Notes: generated from the sequence alone by a model not told the origin. A stretch of 40,544 nt of DNA from Micromonospora orduensis (GCF_006228125.1 NZ_VDFY01000064.1:1-40544); one strand, 5' to 3'; shown: positions 8,120 to 19,828, numbered from the stretch's first letter. A program made the numbers and translations.

Positions 8120-8138
8120 GGGCCTTGCGGCAAGTCCC
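8120..8138. promoter_or_regulatory. Rifamycin-associated element (RAE) upstream of helR
   Basis: The 19-nt imperfect palindrome GGGCCTTGCGGCAAGTCCC closely resembles the RAE found upstream of rifamycin-inactivating and helR genes in actinomycetes (core CTTGCGGCAAG). It ends 58 bp before the helR start. On the minus strand its TTGCCG (8133-8128) could serve as a -35 with CAGAAT (8108-8103) as a -10 at 19-bp spacing, so the element may overlap the helR promoter. The promoter assignment is tentative. Confidence 0.8.
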
Positions 8139-8203
8139 CCTATGCGGTATATGTTGGGAATGGAGGGGAGTGTATTGGTCTCTCTCCCTGTCCGGGCAGC
8201 CCG

Positions 8204-8725
8204 TCAGGGCGTCCGCTCCGCGTAGATCAGGTCCATCGTGTCGGTGTGCCCGGCCCAGCTCAGGTCGAGGTGCCAGCACCCCGCCCGCGGCACGTCGATG
8301 ATCGACGGGCCCGGACCGCCGGCGACCTCGTGGGTCACCCGGGTGTCCGTGCCGTCCAGCGTCGCGGTGATCACCAGGGTGGACGGCTCGGTGGTTCGGG
8401 AGACCCAGAGGATCTTGTTGTTCGACCCGTCCGGCCTCGCGTGCGCCAGCGGGTGGGCGAACAGCACGGCCACGATGTCGCCCTTCGCGCCGAAGACGTG
8501 CGGCACCCGGGCGTCACCATGGAACCCGGTGTCCGCCCAGTCGGGCAGCGCCCCCGTCTCGACCCGCGAGTGACACCCCGCGCCGGTCGACCCGGCGGAC
8601 GGGACCGGCGTCGCCGACGTGGCCGAGGTCGCGGACGGCGTCGCCGATGTGGCCTGCTGACCGCCCGTCGTGCACCCCGCCAGCAGGAGCACCGATCCCA
8701 CCGCGAACCTGACCCAGGTACCCAT
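8204..8725 (-). CDS. Secreted lipoprotein of unknown function
   Basis: The 173-residue product starts at ATG 8725 (GGAG 9-12 nt upstream) and has a short signal peptide MGTWVRFAVGSVLLLAGC with the lipobox cysteine at residue 18. A Ser/Thr/Ala-rich spacer (about residues 20-50) follows, then a compact domain with two further cysteines (GCHSRVE and AGCWHLDLSWAG), a likely disulphide in an Ig-like beta domain. No enzyme motif was recognised. It lies 73 bp downstream of the sigma-operon membrane protein on the same strand, so it may be the third gene of that unit and respond to the same envelope signal. Confidence 0.72.
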   Translation of the reverse strand: MGTWVRFAVGSVLLLAGCTTGGQQATSATPSATSATSATPVPSAGSTGAGCHSRVETGALPDWADTGFHGDARVPHVFGAKGDIVAVLFAHPLAHARPDGSNNKILWVSRTTEPSTLVITATLDGTDTRVTHEVAGGPGPSIIDVPRAGCWHLDLSWAGHTDTMDLIYAERTP

Positions 8726-8798
8726 GTCGTGCTCCGTTCCGTCGATGAACCGCGTCGTGTGTCGCACCGTCACGACACCGCTCGGGGCCGGCGGGTTC

Positions 8799-9506
8799 CT
8801 AGGTCATCGATGTGGCGATCTCGATCGCCTCCAGCTTGGTCAGATCCCCCTCGAGCCGGTAACTCACGCCGTCCACCTGCCAGATCAGGGTCGAGGCCGC
8901 CAGCCGGGCGGTCTCCTGGCGGACCTGTCCGGCGCGGTCCACGTACGACAGCACGTGTGGACTGCCGACCCAGACGGCGAAGTCACCGTTGACCTGGACC
9001 CACTCCGCGTCCGGTCGGACGGTCTCCTTGTGGAAGGACAGGTTGAGGCGGCCGTCGAAGGCGTCGATGCGCAGCGCGCCCCCGCGGTAGAGGAGCGTCG
9101 CCACCCGGTGGGCGCCGGTGGCGTCGGGATCGGCGACCAGCACCTGCTCGGGCGGGCCGAGCTTCGCCGGTACACGGATCGGAAAGCGCACCGCCCGCTG
9201 CGCCTCGTCCAGCGCCGAGGTCCGCTGCGACGGCAACGGCGACGGGGTGCCGGCGGGCGGGCCCGACGACGGGGCGATGCTGACTCCCGCGAAGCGCAGC
9301 AGACCGCCGACGGCGTCGGCGACGGCGGTCCGAGTCGGCGGCAGCACCGCCACCAGCAGGGCGGCGAGTGCCGCGGCGGCGTACGCGCGCCACCGCTGTC
9401 GCCGGGGCGCGGCGAGCCGGGCGCGTACGCGTGCGGTCACGTCGGGCGCGTCGGGTGTGCCCAGCCAGGCGGAGAGGTCGCGCAGTTCCCTCTCGAGGTC
9501 ATCCAT
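8799..9506 (-). CDS. Single-pass membrane protein, probable anti-sigma factor
   Basis: The 235-residue protein begins MDDLERELRDLSAWLG, has one transmembrane helix at about residues 40-57 (RAYAAAALAALLVAVLPP) and an extracytoplasmic domain of about 175 residues. Its start overlaps the end of the ECF sigma gene by 8 nt, the usual arrangement for a sigma/anti-sigma pair. It lacks the zinc-binding H-x3-C-x2-C motif of classical anti-sigma domains, so the short N-terminal region would have to bind sigma by another mode. The extracytoplasmic part (FPIRVPAKLGPPEQVLVAD...) resembles DUF4367-like domains of such proteins. The role is inferred mainly from context. Confidence 0.65.
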   Translation of the reverse strand: MDDLERELRDLSAWLGTPDAPDVTARVRARLAAPRRQRWRAYAAAALAALLVAVLPPTRTAVADAVGGLLRFAGVSIAPSSGPPAGTPSPLPSQRTSALDEAQRAVRFPIRVPAKLGPPEQVLVADPDATGAHRVATLLYRGGALRIDAFDGRLNLSFHKETVRPDAEWVQVNGDFAVWVGSPHVLSYVDRAGQVRQETARLAASTLIWQVDGVSYRLEGDLTKLEAIEIATSMT

Positions 9507-10080
9507 GCCTGACCTCCTCGCGGTCGAGCAGGCCGCGGAGTTTCGCCAACGCCCGTGACGTCCGGGACTTCACCGTGCCCCGGGGCCAGCCCAGCGCCTG
9601 CACGGTCTCCTCCTCGCTGAGGTCGAGGAAGAACCGGCAGACGATCACCTCGCGGTCGCGTACCGGTAGTTGGCGCAGCGCCCGCACGAGCGCGGTGCGC
9701 CGTTCCCCGGCGAGGACCGCGCCGACCGCCCCGTCCTCGGCGGCCTCCGACGCCGGGCCGGCGGCCGCGGCCCGCAGGAAGAGCCCGTCCCGCCGGCTGC
9801 GCGAGCGGTGCAGGTTGCGCGTCTCGTTCGCGACGATCGCCAGCAGCCAGGACCGGAAGGACGACTCACCGCGATAGCGGGCGAGTTTGCGGTACGCCTT
9901 CACGAACGCCTCCTGGACGATGTCCTCGGAGTCCGATCCCGCACCGAGCAGCACCGCGGTCCGGTACGCGGACGCGGTGTGCCGGGCGACCAGGAGGTCG
10001 TACGCCCCCAGGTCACCTGCCCGGGCGCGGGTGACGAGAACGTGGTCGTCCAGGGGAACCTCCGGTTCGATCACCCTCAT
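9499..10080 (-). CDS. ECF-type RNA polymerase sigma factor
   Basis: A 193-residue protein from ATG 10080. Sigma region 2 covers about residues 25-95 (DLLVARHTASAYRTAVLL, then DIVQEAFVKAYRKLARYRG and SFRSWLLAIVANETRNLHR). Region 4 is near the C-terminus (LPVRDREVIVCRFFLDLSEE, then TVKSRTSRALAKLRG). There is no region 3, as expected for ECF sigmas. It directs RNA polymerase to a small regulon, probably for envelope stress. The downstream overlapping membrane protein is its likely regulator and the lipoprotein a possible target. No convincing ECF-type GGAAC/CGTC promoter was found in the 120-bp region upstream, so autoregulation is not shown. Confidence 0.9.
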   Translation of the reverse strand: MRVIEPEVPLDDHVLVTRARAGDLGAYDLLVARHTASAYRTAVLLGAGSDSEDIVQEAFVKAYRKLARYRGESSFRSWLLAIVANETRNLHRSRSRRDGLFLRAAAAGPASEAAEDGAVGAVLAGERRTALVRALRQLPVRDREVIVCRFFLDLSEEETVQALGWPRGTVKSRTSRALAKLRGLLDREEVRHG

Positions 10081-10200
10081 GACACCGCACGGGGGCTGCG
10101 GGTTCCACCCGGCGCGGGTCAGCTTGCTCCCATCCGACGTGCAGGGTGTTGCCAGGATTCGGTGCTGCACTGGGGGGAGCGTCGAGGAGAGGGGTGGGGC

Positions 10201-10536
10201 ATGGGCTGGTTCAGTCGGCGGGCACGGGGTGCCGAGGCGACCCCGACGAAGCTGGATCGGGAGGCGACCCGCGACGACCTCGCCGCGTTGGAGGCGTTCG
10301 TCGCCAGCCGGCGGGGGGTGGAGTTCTACCTGGAGCCGGAGACCACCGCGACCGACACGACAGTGGTGGCGATCGCCCACGACGGGGAGTGGATCCGCCG
10401 CCGCACCGGGACGCCACGGGCGGCCGGCGCCATCGCCCGCAAGCACGCGGTGCCGCTGTACGAGGCGGGGCGTACCGGCTACCCCGAGCGGATGCGGGTG
10501 TGGAGCCGGGCCCACCCGGAACGCCACGCCCGCTGA
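10201..10536 (+). CDS. Conserved hypothetical protein, 111 aa
   Basis: ATG 10201 follows a strong GAGGAGAGGGG Shine-Dalgarno. The protein has an Arg-rich N-terminus (MGWFSRRARGAE), then a compact soluble alpha/beta-like stretch with DREATRDDLAALEAFVASRRGVEFYLEPETTATDTTVVAIAHDG (split by family drift) and a conserved-looking end GRTGYPERMRVW. Similar short proteins occur in actinomycetes, but no function is known to me. There is no signal peptide or membrane segment. It is divergent from the sigma operon (120 bp) and a small hairpin follows it, so it is probably a single-gene unit. Confidence 0.75.
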   Translation: MGWFSRRARGAEATPTKLDREATRDDLAALEAFVASRRGVEFYLEPETTATDTTVVAIAHDGEWIRRRTGTPRAAGAIARKHAVPLYEAGRTGYPERMRVWSRAHPERHAR

Positions 10537-10557
10537 GCACGCCGCCGTCTACACATG

Positions 10558-10573
10558 CCCGGCCGTAGCCGGG
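10558..10573 (+). terminator. Small GC hairpin after the 111-aa gene
   Basis: CCCGGC-CGTA-GCCGGG, a 6-bp stem with a tetraloop 21 nt after the stop codon. There is no U-tract; it is a plausible but weak terminator. Confidence 0.35.
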
Positions 10574-10650
10574 TGCCGCGTACCGTCCGGCCGGGCGGGG
10601 CTGTCCGGTCGGCGCGGCCGGCGTGATGGCTGGGCCGAGCCGCGCCCGCG

Positions 10651-10680
10651 TTGACCGGCGGCGCGGCGGTGTGGCAGCAT
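10651..10680 (+). promoter_or_regulatory. Promoter of the riboswitch-controlled cobalamin operon
   Basis: TTGACC (10651-10656) and CAGCAT (10675-10680) are separated by 18 bp, a reasonable SigA-type pair for an actinomycete. The predicted transcription start, near 10687, would fall at the beginning of the cobalamin aptamer. Confidence 0.5.
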
Positions 10681-10682
10681 TC

Positions 10683-10850
10683 GCGGCCTGACGGCAGTGA
10701 AGGAAGTCGGTGCGAATCCGACGCGGTCCCGCCACTGTCACCGGGGAGCGATCCCCCCTCGTGAGTCACGGCCGTGTGTCTGCGGTTGGAAGGCCGGGGG
10801 AGAGCGTCGATCCGGAAGCCAGGATACTTCGGCCGTCGGATGTACCCCAG
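10683..10850 (+). ncRNA. Cobalamin (AdoCbl) riboswitch
   Basis: The aptamer core is clear: GGTGCGAATCC at 10709-10719, then GCGGTCCCGCCACTGT at about 10723-10738, and a B12-box-like AGCCAGGATAC at 10817-10827 followed by a TTCGGCC arm. Spacing and order match the Rfam cobalamin riboswitch. When adenosylcobalamin binds, such switches usually reduce expression of the operon behind them; here that is cobN through cbiX-cobA. The Shine-Dalgarno of a short leader ORF (10864-10870) lies immediately 3', so the switch may act first on leader translation. I cannot fold the expression platform here. Confidence 0.92.
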
Positions 10851-10875
10851 GGCGTGGACACCCGAGGAGGACCCG

Positions 10876-10977
10876 ATGACGCAGGGCGTCTCTGTCACCG
10901 ACGAACACCGTCGTGACCCGAGCGGCGACCGATTCGCCGCAGCTGTAGCCGCGCATCCTCCCGCCGTTCGCCGCTGA
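10876..10977 (+). CDS. Putative 33-aa leader peptide downstream of the riboswitch
   Basis: ATG 10876 follows a near-ideal GAGGAGG (10864-10870) at a 5-nt spacing, placed just 3' of the B12 aptamer. The peptide is MTQGVSVTDEHRRDPS... ending AVRR, with no membrane segment or domain. Its stop lies 128 nt before the cobN start. That gap contains an 8-bp inverted repeat, GTACCGCG (10983-10990) with CGCGGTAC (11022-11029). The strong ribosome binding site and position suggest a translated leader that passes the riboswitch signal to cobN. Proof of expression is lacking; chance occurrence is possible. Confidence 0.4.
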   Translation: MTQGVSVTDEHRRDPSGDRFAAAVAAHPPAVRR

Positions 10978-11105
10978 GTTCCGTACCGCGCCGCCCGTCG
11001 CGCGCCGGTGAGCAACCGGATCGCGGTACCTGCTGAGCCCTTGCGCCCATCCCACGTCACCAGCCGCTCTCGCGAGCCTGTTGACGTTACTGTCCGGAGC
11101 CTGCC

Positions 11106-14770
<3,665 letters not shown>

Positions 14771-14774
<4 letters not shown>

Positions 14775-14883
14775 GCGCGAGGAGTGAGCCGGTTTTGCGA
14801 GCCCCGCAGTCGCGAACGAAAGAGGCGCTGTGAGCGCGAGGAGTGAGCCGGTTTTGCGAGCCCCACAGTCGCGAACGAAAGAA
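14771..14883 (+). repeat. Tandem 59-bp intergenic repeat between cobN and chlID
   Basis: Two copies (14771-14829 and 14830-14883) begin GTGAGCGCGAGGAGTGAGCC and run through AGTCGCGAACGAAAG. They differ at one internal base (CCCCGCAG versus CCCCACAG), then diverge after GAAAG. The first copy contains the cobN stop. The second would add an open N-terminal extension [20 protein letters not shown] to the next gene if translated. I recall similar sequences scattered at gene boundaries in Micromonospora genomes, but that must be checked. Confidence 0.85.
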
Positions 14884-14889
14884 GACCCA

Positions 14890-17070
14890 GTGACCGTCAC
14901 CTACCCGTTCAGCGCCGTGCTCGGCATGGCCGACATGCGGCTGGCGTTGCTGCTCAACGCCGTGTCCCCGGCGATCGGCGGGGTCCTCGTACGCGGCGAG
15001 AAGGGCACCGCCAAGTCGACAGCCGTCCGCGCCCTCGCCGCGCTGCTACCCCCGGTACGCCGGGTCGCCGGCTGTCGTTTCGGCTGTGATCCGGCCGAGC
15101 CCGACCCGGCCTGCCCGGACGGCCCGCACCCGGTCGACGTGGCCGCCGAGACCCGTCCGGCCCGCCTCGTCGAGCTGCCGGTCGGTGCCGCCGAGGACCG
15201 GGTGGTCGGGTCACTGGACCTGGAGCGGGCGATCGGCGAGGGGGTGCGCGCGTTCGAGCCGGGTCTGCTCGCCGCCGCCCACCGGGGTGTGCTCTACGTC
15301 GACGAGGTCAACCTGCTGCACGACCACCTCGTCGACCTGCTGCTCGACGCGGCGGCGATGGGCCGCAGCCACGTCGAGCGCGAGGGCGTCTCGGTCAGCC
15401 ACGCGGCCCGGTTCCTGCTGGTGGGCACCATGAACCCGGAGGAGGGGGAGTTGCGCCCGCAGCTGCTCGACCGGTTCGGGCTCACCGTCGAGGTGGGGGC
15501 GAGCCGGGACCCGGCGGTCCGGGTCGAGGTGGTCCGCCGCCGGCTCGCGGCCGACGCCGACCCGGCCGGGTTCGCCGCCCGCTGGGCCGACGCCGACGCC
15601 GACGTCGCCCGGCAGGTGGCCGCCGCCCGCCGCCGGCTTCCCGGGGTACGGCTGCCGGACGCCGCGCTGCGGCAGATCGCCGAGGTGTGCGCGGCGTTCG
15701 ACGTGGACGGGATGCGCGCCGACATCGTCACGGCCCGTACCGCCCTGGCGCACGCCGCCTGGCTCGGCCGGGACCGGGTCACCATCGACGACGTGCGGGT
15801 CGCCGCCCGGCTGGCGCTGCCGCACCGCCGTCGCCGCGACCCGTTCGACACTCCCGGGCTGGACGAGAAGCGCCTCGACGAGGCGTTGCAGCGGGCCCAG
15901 GACGCCCACCCGGACGACGGATCCGACGGCCCGGATGACGGTGGTCCGGATGGCGGTGGCCCGGCCGGTCCGAACGGCGGGAGCGGTCCGGGCGGCGGCG
16001 CTGGTCCCGAGGGCGCCAGTGGGACCGAGAGTGACGCACACACCAGCCGCGACGGGTCCGGGAGCGGCGCCCCCACGGGACGAGACGGGTCCGGGCACTC
16101 GACGGCCGACGGCCCGGAGGGCCTCGACGACGCTGGTCCGCCGCAGGACGGCTCGGGCGGGCGACGTCCGGAGGCCGGGTCCGGGGCCGGCGGCCGGGAG
16201 GCCAGCGCCGGTGGGGAGGACGACCCGACGCGTCGGCTGGGCAACGGCGGCGACGCGCAGCCGGTGGCCGTACCCCGGGGTGGGTTGCGGGCGCGGCTGC
16301 TCACCGCGCCCGGCGTGGGTGACGGGGTGCCCGGCCGGCGGTCCCGGGCCCGCACCGGGCGGGGCCGCACCACAGGCGCGCGGGTGCCGACCAGCCGGGT
16401 CGGGGCGCTGCACCTGCCGGCGACGGTCCGCGCGGCCGCCCCGCATCAGGCCGCCAGGGGACGGATCGTGGGGCCGCTGCGGTTGCGCGGCGACGACGTC
16501 CGCGAGACGGTCCGGGAGGGGCGCGAGGGCAACCTGGTGCTGTTCGTGGTGGATGCCAGCGGTTCGATGGGCGCCCGTCAGCGGATGGCGACAGTGAAGG
16601 ACGCGGTGCTCGCTCTGCTCACCGACGCGTACCAGCGGCGGGACAAGGTCGCGGTGATCGCCTTCCGGGGCGCCGACGCGCGGACGCTGCTGCCGGCCAC
16701 CTCGTCGGTGCTGGCCGCGTCGACCCGACTGGCGGAGCTGCCCACGGGTGGGCGGACGCCGCTGGCCGAGGGCCTGCTCGCCGCCGCGGACCTGCTGCGG
16801 GTGGAGCGCCTGCGCGATCCGAAGCGTCGCCCGCTGGTGCTGATCGTCACCGACGGCCGAGCCACCGCCGGCACCCGTCCGCTCGACCGTGCGGCGGCGG
16901 CCGCGCGGGTGCTGGCGGCGACCGGCGCCCCCTGCGTGGTCGTCGACTGCGAGTCGGGCCCGGTCCGCCTGCACCTGGCCGCCCGGCTGGCAGGCCAACT
17001 CTCCGCCCCGCTGCACCCCCTGGCCACCCTCACCCATCCCCGCGATCGTGCACTTGCTGTCGCGGCGTAA
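14890..17070 (+). CDS. Fused ChlI-ChlD type chelatase ATPase/vWA subunit
   Basis: This is a 726-residue fusion. An AAA+ ATPase occupies about residues 1-330, with Walker A GEKGTAKS (36-43) and Walker [11 protein letters not shown] near 138. It is followed by a disordered Gly/Asp/Ser/Pro linker (about 345-450) and a C-terminal von Willebrand A domain with the MIDAS motif D555-x-S-x-S ([11 protein letters not shown]). Such proteins power CobN-type metal insertion with ATP. GTG 14890 ([13 protein letters not shown]) is preferred because the upstream in-frame GTG 14830 lies in the repeat. Adjacent cobN supports a cobalt rather than magnesium role. Its last codons and TAA fall inside a palindromic repeat. 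Confidence 0.92.
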   Translation: MTVTYPFSAVLGMADMRLALLLNAVSPAIGGVLVRGEKGTAKSTAVRALAALLPPVRRVAGCRFGCDPAEPDPACPDGPHPVDVAAETRPARLVELPVGAAEDRVVGSLDLERAIGEGVRAFEPGLLAAAHRGVLYVDEVNLLHDHLVDLLLDAAAMGRSHVEREGVSVSHAARFLLVGTMNPEEGELRPQLLDRFGLTVEVGASRDPAVRVEVVRRRLAADADPAGFAARWADADADVARQVAAARRRLPGVRLPDAALRQIAEVCAAFDVDGMRADIVTARTALAHAAWLGRDRVTIDDVRVAARLALPHRRRRDPFDTPGLDEKRLDEALQRAQDAHPDDGSDGPDDGGPDGGGPAGPNGGSGPGGGAGPEGASGTESDAHTSRDGSGSGAPTGRDGSGHSTADGPEGLDDAGPPQDGSGGRRPEAGSGAGGREASAGGEDDPTRRLGNGGDAQPVAVPRGGLRARLLTAPGVGDGVPGRRSRARTGRGRTTGARVPTSRVGALHLPATVRAAAPHQAARGRIVGPLRLRGDDVRETVREGREGNLVLFVVDASGSMGARQRMATVKDAVLALLTDAYQRRDKVAVIAFRGADARTLLPATSSVLAASTRLAELPTGGRTPLAEGLLAAADLLRVERLRDPKRRPLVLIVTDGRATAGTRPLDRAAAAARVLAATGAPCVVVDCESGPVRLHLAARLAGQLSAPLHPLATLTHPRDRALAVAA

Positions 17071-17115
17071 CGGGCCGAGCGCGCAGATGACCAACAGAAA
17101 CCGCACGATCGCGGG
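17038..17115. repeat. 78-bp palindromic repeat overlapping the chlID stop
   Basis: CCCGCGATCGTGC (17038-17050) and GCACGATCGCGGG (17103-17115) form a perfect 13-bp inverted repeat around 52 nt. The TAA of the ChlI-ChlD gene (17068-17070) lies in the loop, so the element supplies the last ten codons. It ends 18 nt before the cobO start. I recall CGCGATCGTGC palindromes as dispersed repeats in Micromonosporaceae. It may act as an RNA hairpin that stabilises or attenuates the operon transcript. Confidence 0.75.
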
Positions 17116-17133
17116 ACGAGGGAGACAGCGCTG

Positions 17134-17745
17134 ATGCCGCAGGGACAGCCGAGTCACGTGCCAGCCGACGGGTTGACCACCCGGCAGCGGCGGCACCGGC
17201 CACTGCTGATCGTCCACACCGGACAGATGAAGGGCAAGTCGACCGCTGCCTTCGGGTTGGCCCTGCGGGCCTGGACCGCCGGGCTGCCGGTCGGGGTGTT
17301 CCAGTTCGTCAAGAGCGCCAAGTGGCGGGTGGGGGAGGAGAACGCCTTCCGCGCGCTCGGCGAGGCGCACGAACGTACCGGCCAGGGCGCCCCGGTGGCC
17401 TGGCACAAGATGGGCGAGGGCTGGTCCTGGATCCAGCGCGGCGGCGAGGCCGACCACGCCGCCGACGCCCTGGAGGGGTGGCGGCAGATCCAGCGTGACC
17501 TGGCCGCCGAGCGCTACGGAATGTACGTGCTGGACGAGTTCACCTACCCGATGGCGTGGGGTTGGGTGGACGTCGACGAGGTGGTCGCCACCCTGACCGA
17601 CCGGCCCGGCTTCCAACACGTCGTGATCACCGGCCGGAACGCCGACCCGCGCCTGGTCGCCGCCGCCGACCTGGTGGCCGAGCTGACCAAGGTCAAGCAT
17701 CCGATGGACGCCGGCCAGAAGGGCCAGAAGGGCATCGAATGGTGA
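17134..17745 (+). CDS. cobO: Cob(I)yrinic acid a,c-diamide adenosyltransferase CobO
   Basis: A 203-residue CobO/BtuR enzyme transfers the 5'-deoxyadenosyl group of ATP to Co(I) corrinoids in the cytosol. The P-loop-like region HTGQMKGKST spans about residues 28-37. Family stretches follow: GVFQFVKSAKWRVGEENAF, then MGEGWSWI and the typical C-terminal KHPMDAGQKGQKGIEW. ATG 17134 follows the purine tract GAGGGAGA with good spacing. The end overlaps the cobB start (ATGGTGA), so the two are translationally coupled. This is the only adenosylation step visible in the window. Confidence 0.95.
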   Translation: MPQGQPSHVPADGLTTRQRRHRPLLIVHTGQMKGKSTAAFGLALRAWTAGLPVGVFQFVKSAKWRVGEENAFRALGEAHERTGQGAPVAWHKMGEGWSWIQRGGEADHAADALEGWRQIQRDLAAERYGMYVLDEFTYPMAWGWVDVDEVVATLTDRPGFQHVVITGRNADPRLVAAADLVAELTKVKHPMDAGQKGQKGIEW

Positions 17746-19097
17746 GCGCCGAGCCGTGGCCGCTGCCCCGGGTGGTGGTCGCCGCGCCGGCCAGCGGGCA
17801 CGGCAAGACGACAGTCGCCACCGGGCTGCTCGCCGCGCTGCGCCGCCGTGGCCTCACGGTCAGCCCGCACAAGGTCGGCCCGGACTACATCGACCCCGGC
17901 TACCACGCCCTCGCCGCCGGGCGCCCCGGCCGCAACCTCGACCCGTTCCTGGTCGGCGCCGACCTGATCGCGCCGCTGCTGCGGCACGGCGCGAGCGTCC
18001 CCACGCCCGTCGACGTCGCCGTGGTCGAGGGCGTCATGGGCCTGCACGACGGCGCCGTCGGCCGCCGCGACTTCGCCTCCACCGCCCACGTCGCCCGGCT
18101 CATCGACGCGCCCGTGCTGCTGGTCCTCGACACCGCCGCGCAGGGCCGCTCGGCCGCCGCGCTGACCCTCGGCATGGCCGCCTTCGACCCGGCGGTACGG
18201 ATCGGCGGGGTCATCCTCAACCGGGTCGGCTCGCCCCGGCACGAGACGCTGCTGCGCGACGCCCTCGCCGAGGTGGGCGTACCGGTGCTCGGCGCGGTCA
18301 CCCGCGCCGCCGAGGTGGCCGCGCCGGCCCGGCACCTCGGGCTGGTTCCGGTCGCCGAGCGGGCGCCCGAGTCCCTGGCGATCGTCACCGCCCTGGCCGA
18401 CCTGGTCGAGGCCACAGTGGATCTCGACGCCGTGCTCGACCTGGCCCGGACCGCCGCACCGCTGACCGCCCCGGCCTGGGATCCGCTCACCGCAGTCGGC
18501 GGGCCGGCCGGCGTCGAGCGACCACGTGTCGCGCTCGCCGGTGGTCCGGCCTTCACCTTCTCGTACGCGGAGACCGCCGAACTGCTCACCGCCGCCGGGG
18601 CGGACGTGGTCACCGTCGACCCGCTGCGTGACCCGACGCTGCCCGCCGGCACCCGCGCGGTGGTGATCGGCGGCGGGTTCCCCGAGGCGTACGCGGAGGC
18701 GCTGGCCGGCAACGCCACGCTCCGCGCCGAGCTGGCCGACTTCGACGGGCCGATCGTGGCCGAGTGCGCCGGGCTGCTCTACCTCGGGCGGTCCCTGGAC
18801 GGGGCGCCGATGTGCGGCCGGCTGGACCTGACCGCCCGGATGACAGGCCGACTCACCCTCGGCTACCGCGAGGCCGTGGCGGTCGCCGACTCCCCGGTGG
18901 TCCGCAGCGGTCAGCCGGTACGCGGCCACGAGTTCCACCGCACCACCACCGACCCGCGGCACGGTGACCGGCCGGCGTGGCGCTGGAACGACGCGGACCA
19001 CGGCTTCGTCACCGGCCGGGTGCACGCGTCCTACCTGCACACCCACTGGGCCGGGCACCCCGACGCGGCCCGCCGCCTGGTCGAGGCGTGCCGATGA
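17739..19097 (+). CDS. cobB: Cobyrinic acid a,c-diamide synthase CobB/CbiA
   Basis: A 452-residue glutamine-dependent amidase that converts the a and c carboxylates of (hydrogeno)cobyrinic acid to amides using ATP. The N-terminal dethiobiotin-synthase-like domain has VVVAAPASGHGKTTVATGL and HKVGPDYIDPGYH. The C-terminal class I glutaminase-like domain has the nucleophile C343 in GPIVAECAGLLYLG and GHEFHRT, and ends VHASYLHTHWA. ATG 17739 overlaps the cobO stop; GTG 17742 is the next codon and also possible. With early cobalt insertion by CbiX the substrate would be cobyrinate, with late insertion hydrogenobyrinate; the sequence does not decide. Confidence 0.95.
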   Translation: MVSAEPWPLPRVVVAAPASGHGKTTVATGLLAALRRRGLTVSPHKVGPDYIDPGYHALAAGRPGRNLDPFLVGADLIAPLLRHGASVPTPVDVAVVEGVMGLHDGAVGRRDFASTAHVARLIDAPVLLVLDTAAQGRSAAALTLGMAAFDPAVRIGGVILNRVGSPRHETLLRDALAEVGVPVLGAVTRAAEVAAPARHLGLVPVAERAPESLAIVTALADLVEATVDLDAVLDLARTAAPLTAPAWDPLTAVGGPAGVERPRVALAGGPAFTFSYAETAELLTAAGADVVTVDPLRDPTLPAGTRAVVIGGGFPEAYAEALAGNATLRAELADFDGPIVAECAGLLYLGRSLDGAPMCGRLDLTARMTGRLTLGYREAVAVADSPVVRSGQPVRGHEFHRTTTDPRHGDRPAWRWNDADHGFVTGRVHASYLHTHWAGHPDAARRLVEACR

Positions 19098-19828
19098 CCG
19101 CCACGCTGACCGGGGTCGGGGTCGGGCCGGGCGACCCGGAACTGCTCACCGTCAAGGCGGTGCGGATCCTGCGCGAGGCCGACGCGGTGTTCGTACCCGT
19201 GATGGCGGACCGACCGGACGCCGGGCGGGCCGAGGCCACCGTACGCCAGTACGTGGCGGCGGACCGGCTGCGCCGGCTGCCGTTCGCCCTGGACGACCGG
19301 GGTGGGGTGACCGCCCGACGGGCGGCGGCCTGGGACGCCGCGGCCCGCGCGGTGGTCGAGACGATCGACGCCGGCGCGCAGTCGTTGGCCTTCGCCACCA
19401 TCGGTGACCCGAACGTCTACTCCACCTTCGGTTACCTGGCGCAGAGCGTCCGGGCGCTGCTCCCGGCGGTGCGGGTGGCGACCGTGCCGGGGGTGACCGC
19501 CATGCAGGAGCTGGCATCGCGCAGCGCTGTCCCGCTCTGTGAGGGACGCGAACCGCTCACCCTGCTGCCGGCCACGGCTGGCCTGGCGCTGTTCGCCGAC
19601 GCCCTCGCCGGGCCGGGCACCGTGGTCGCCTACAAGGGCTGGCGGCGGCACCCCGAACTGCTCGCCGAGCTACGCCGGCAGGGTCGGCTCGACGACGCGG
19701 TGCTCGGCCGCGGCCTCGGCCTGCCCGGCGAACACGTGGGCCCGGTCGACGACACCGACCACGACCTGCCGTACCTGTCGACGCTGCTGGTCCCCGCCCG
19801 CCGCGACAACCGAGGAGGAAAGCTGTGA
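19094..19828 (+). CDS. cobI: Precorrin-2 C20-methyltransferase CobI/CbiL
   Basis: This 244-residue SAM-dependent tetrapyrrole methyltransferase has GVGVGPGDPELLTVKAVRIL at the N-terminus, ATIGDPNVYSTFGYL in the middle and VPGVTAMQELASRSAVPLCEG, all characteristic of CobI/CbiL. It methylates C20 of precorrin-2 or its cobalt form. ATG 19094 overlaps the cobB stop by 4 nt (ATGA). Before the next gene there is a GAGGAGGAAAG-like ribosome binding site inside its last codons, suggesting cobM is translated strongly. Confidence 0.95.
   Translation: MTATLTGVGVGPGDPELLTVKAVRILREADAVFVPVMADRPDAGRAEATVRQYVAADRLRRLPFALDDRGGVTARRAAAWDAAARAVVETIDAGAQSLAFATIGDPNVYSTFGYLAQSVRALLPAVRVATVPGVTAMQELASRSAVPLCEGREPLTLLPATAGLALFADALAGPGTVVAYKGWRRHPELLAELRRQGRLDDAVLGRGLGLPGEHVGPVDDTDHDLPYLSTLLVPARRDNRGGKL

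Noticed and set aside
5933..8992. A 1019-codon plus-strand open frame opposite helR and the lipoprotein
   Set aside because: It crosses three transcription regions and has no recognisable domain. helR on the other strand has all SF1 motifs.
10081..10200. ECF-type autoregulatory promoter upstream of the sigma gene
   Set aside because: GGAAC- and CGTC-like words occur but not at the 16-17 bp spacing needed.
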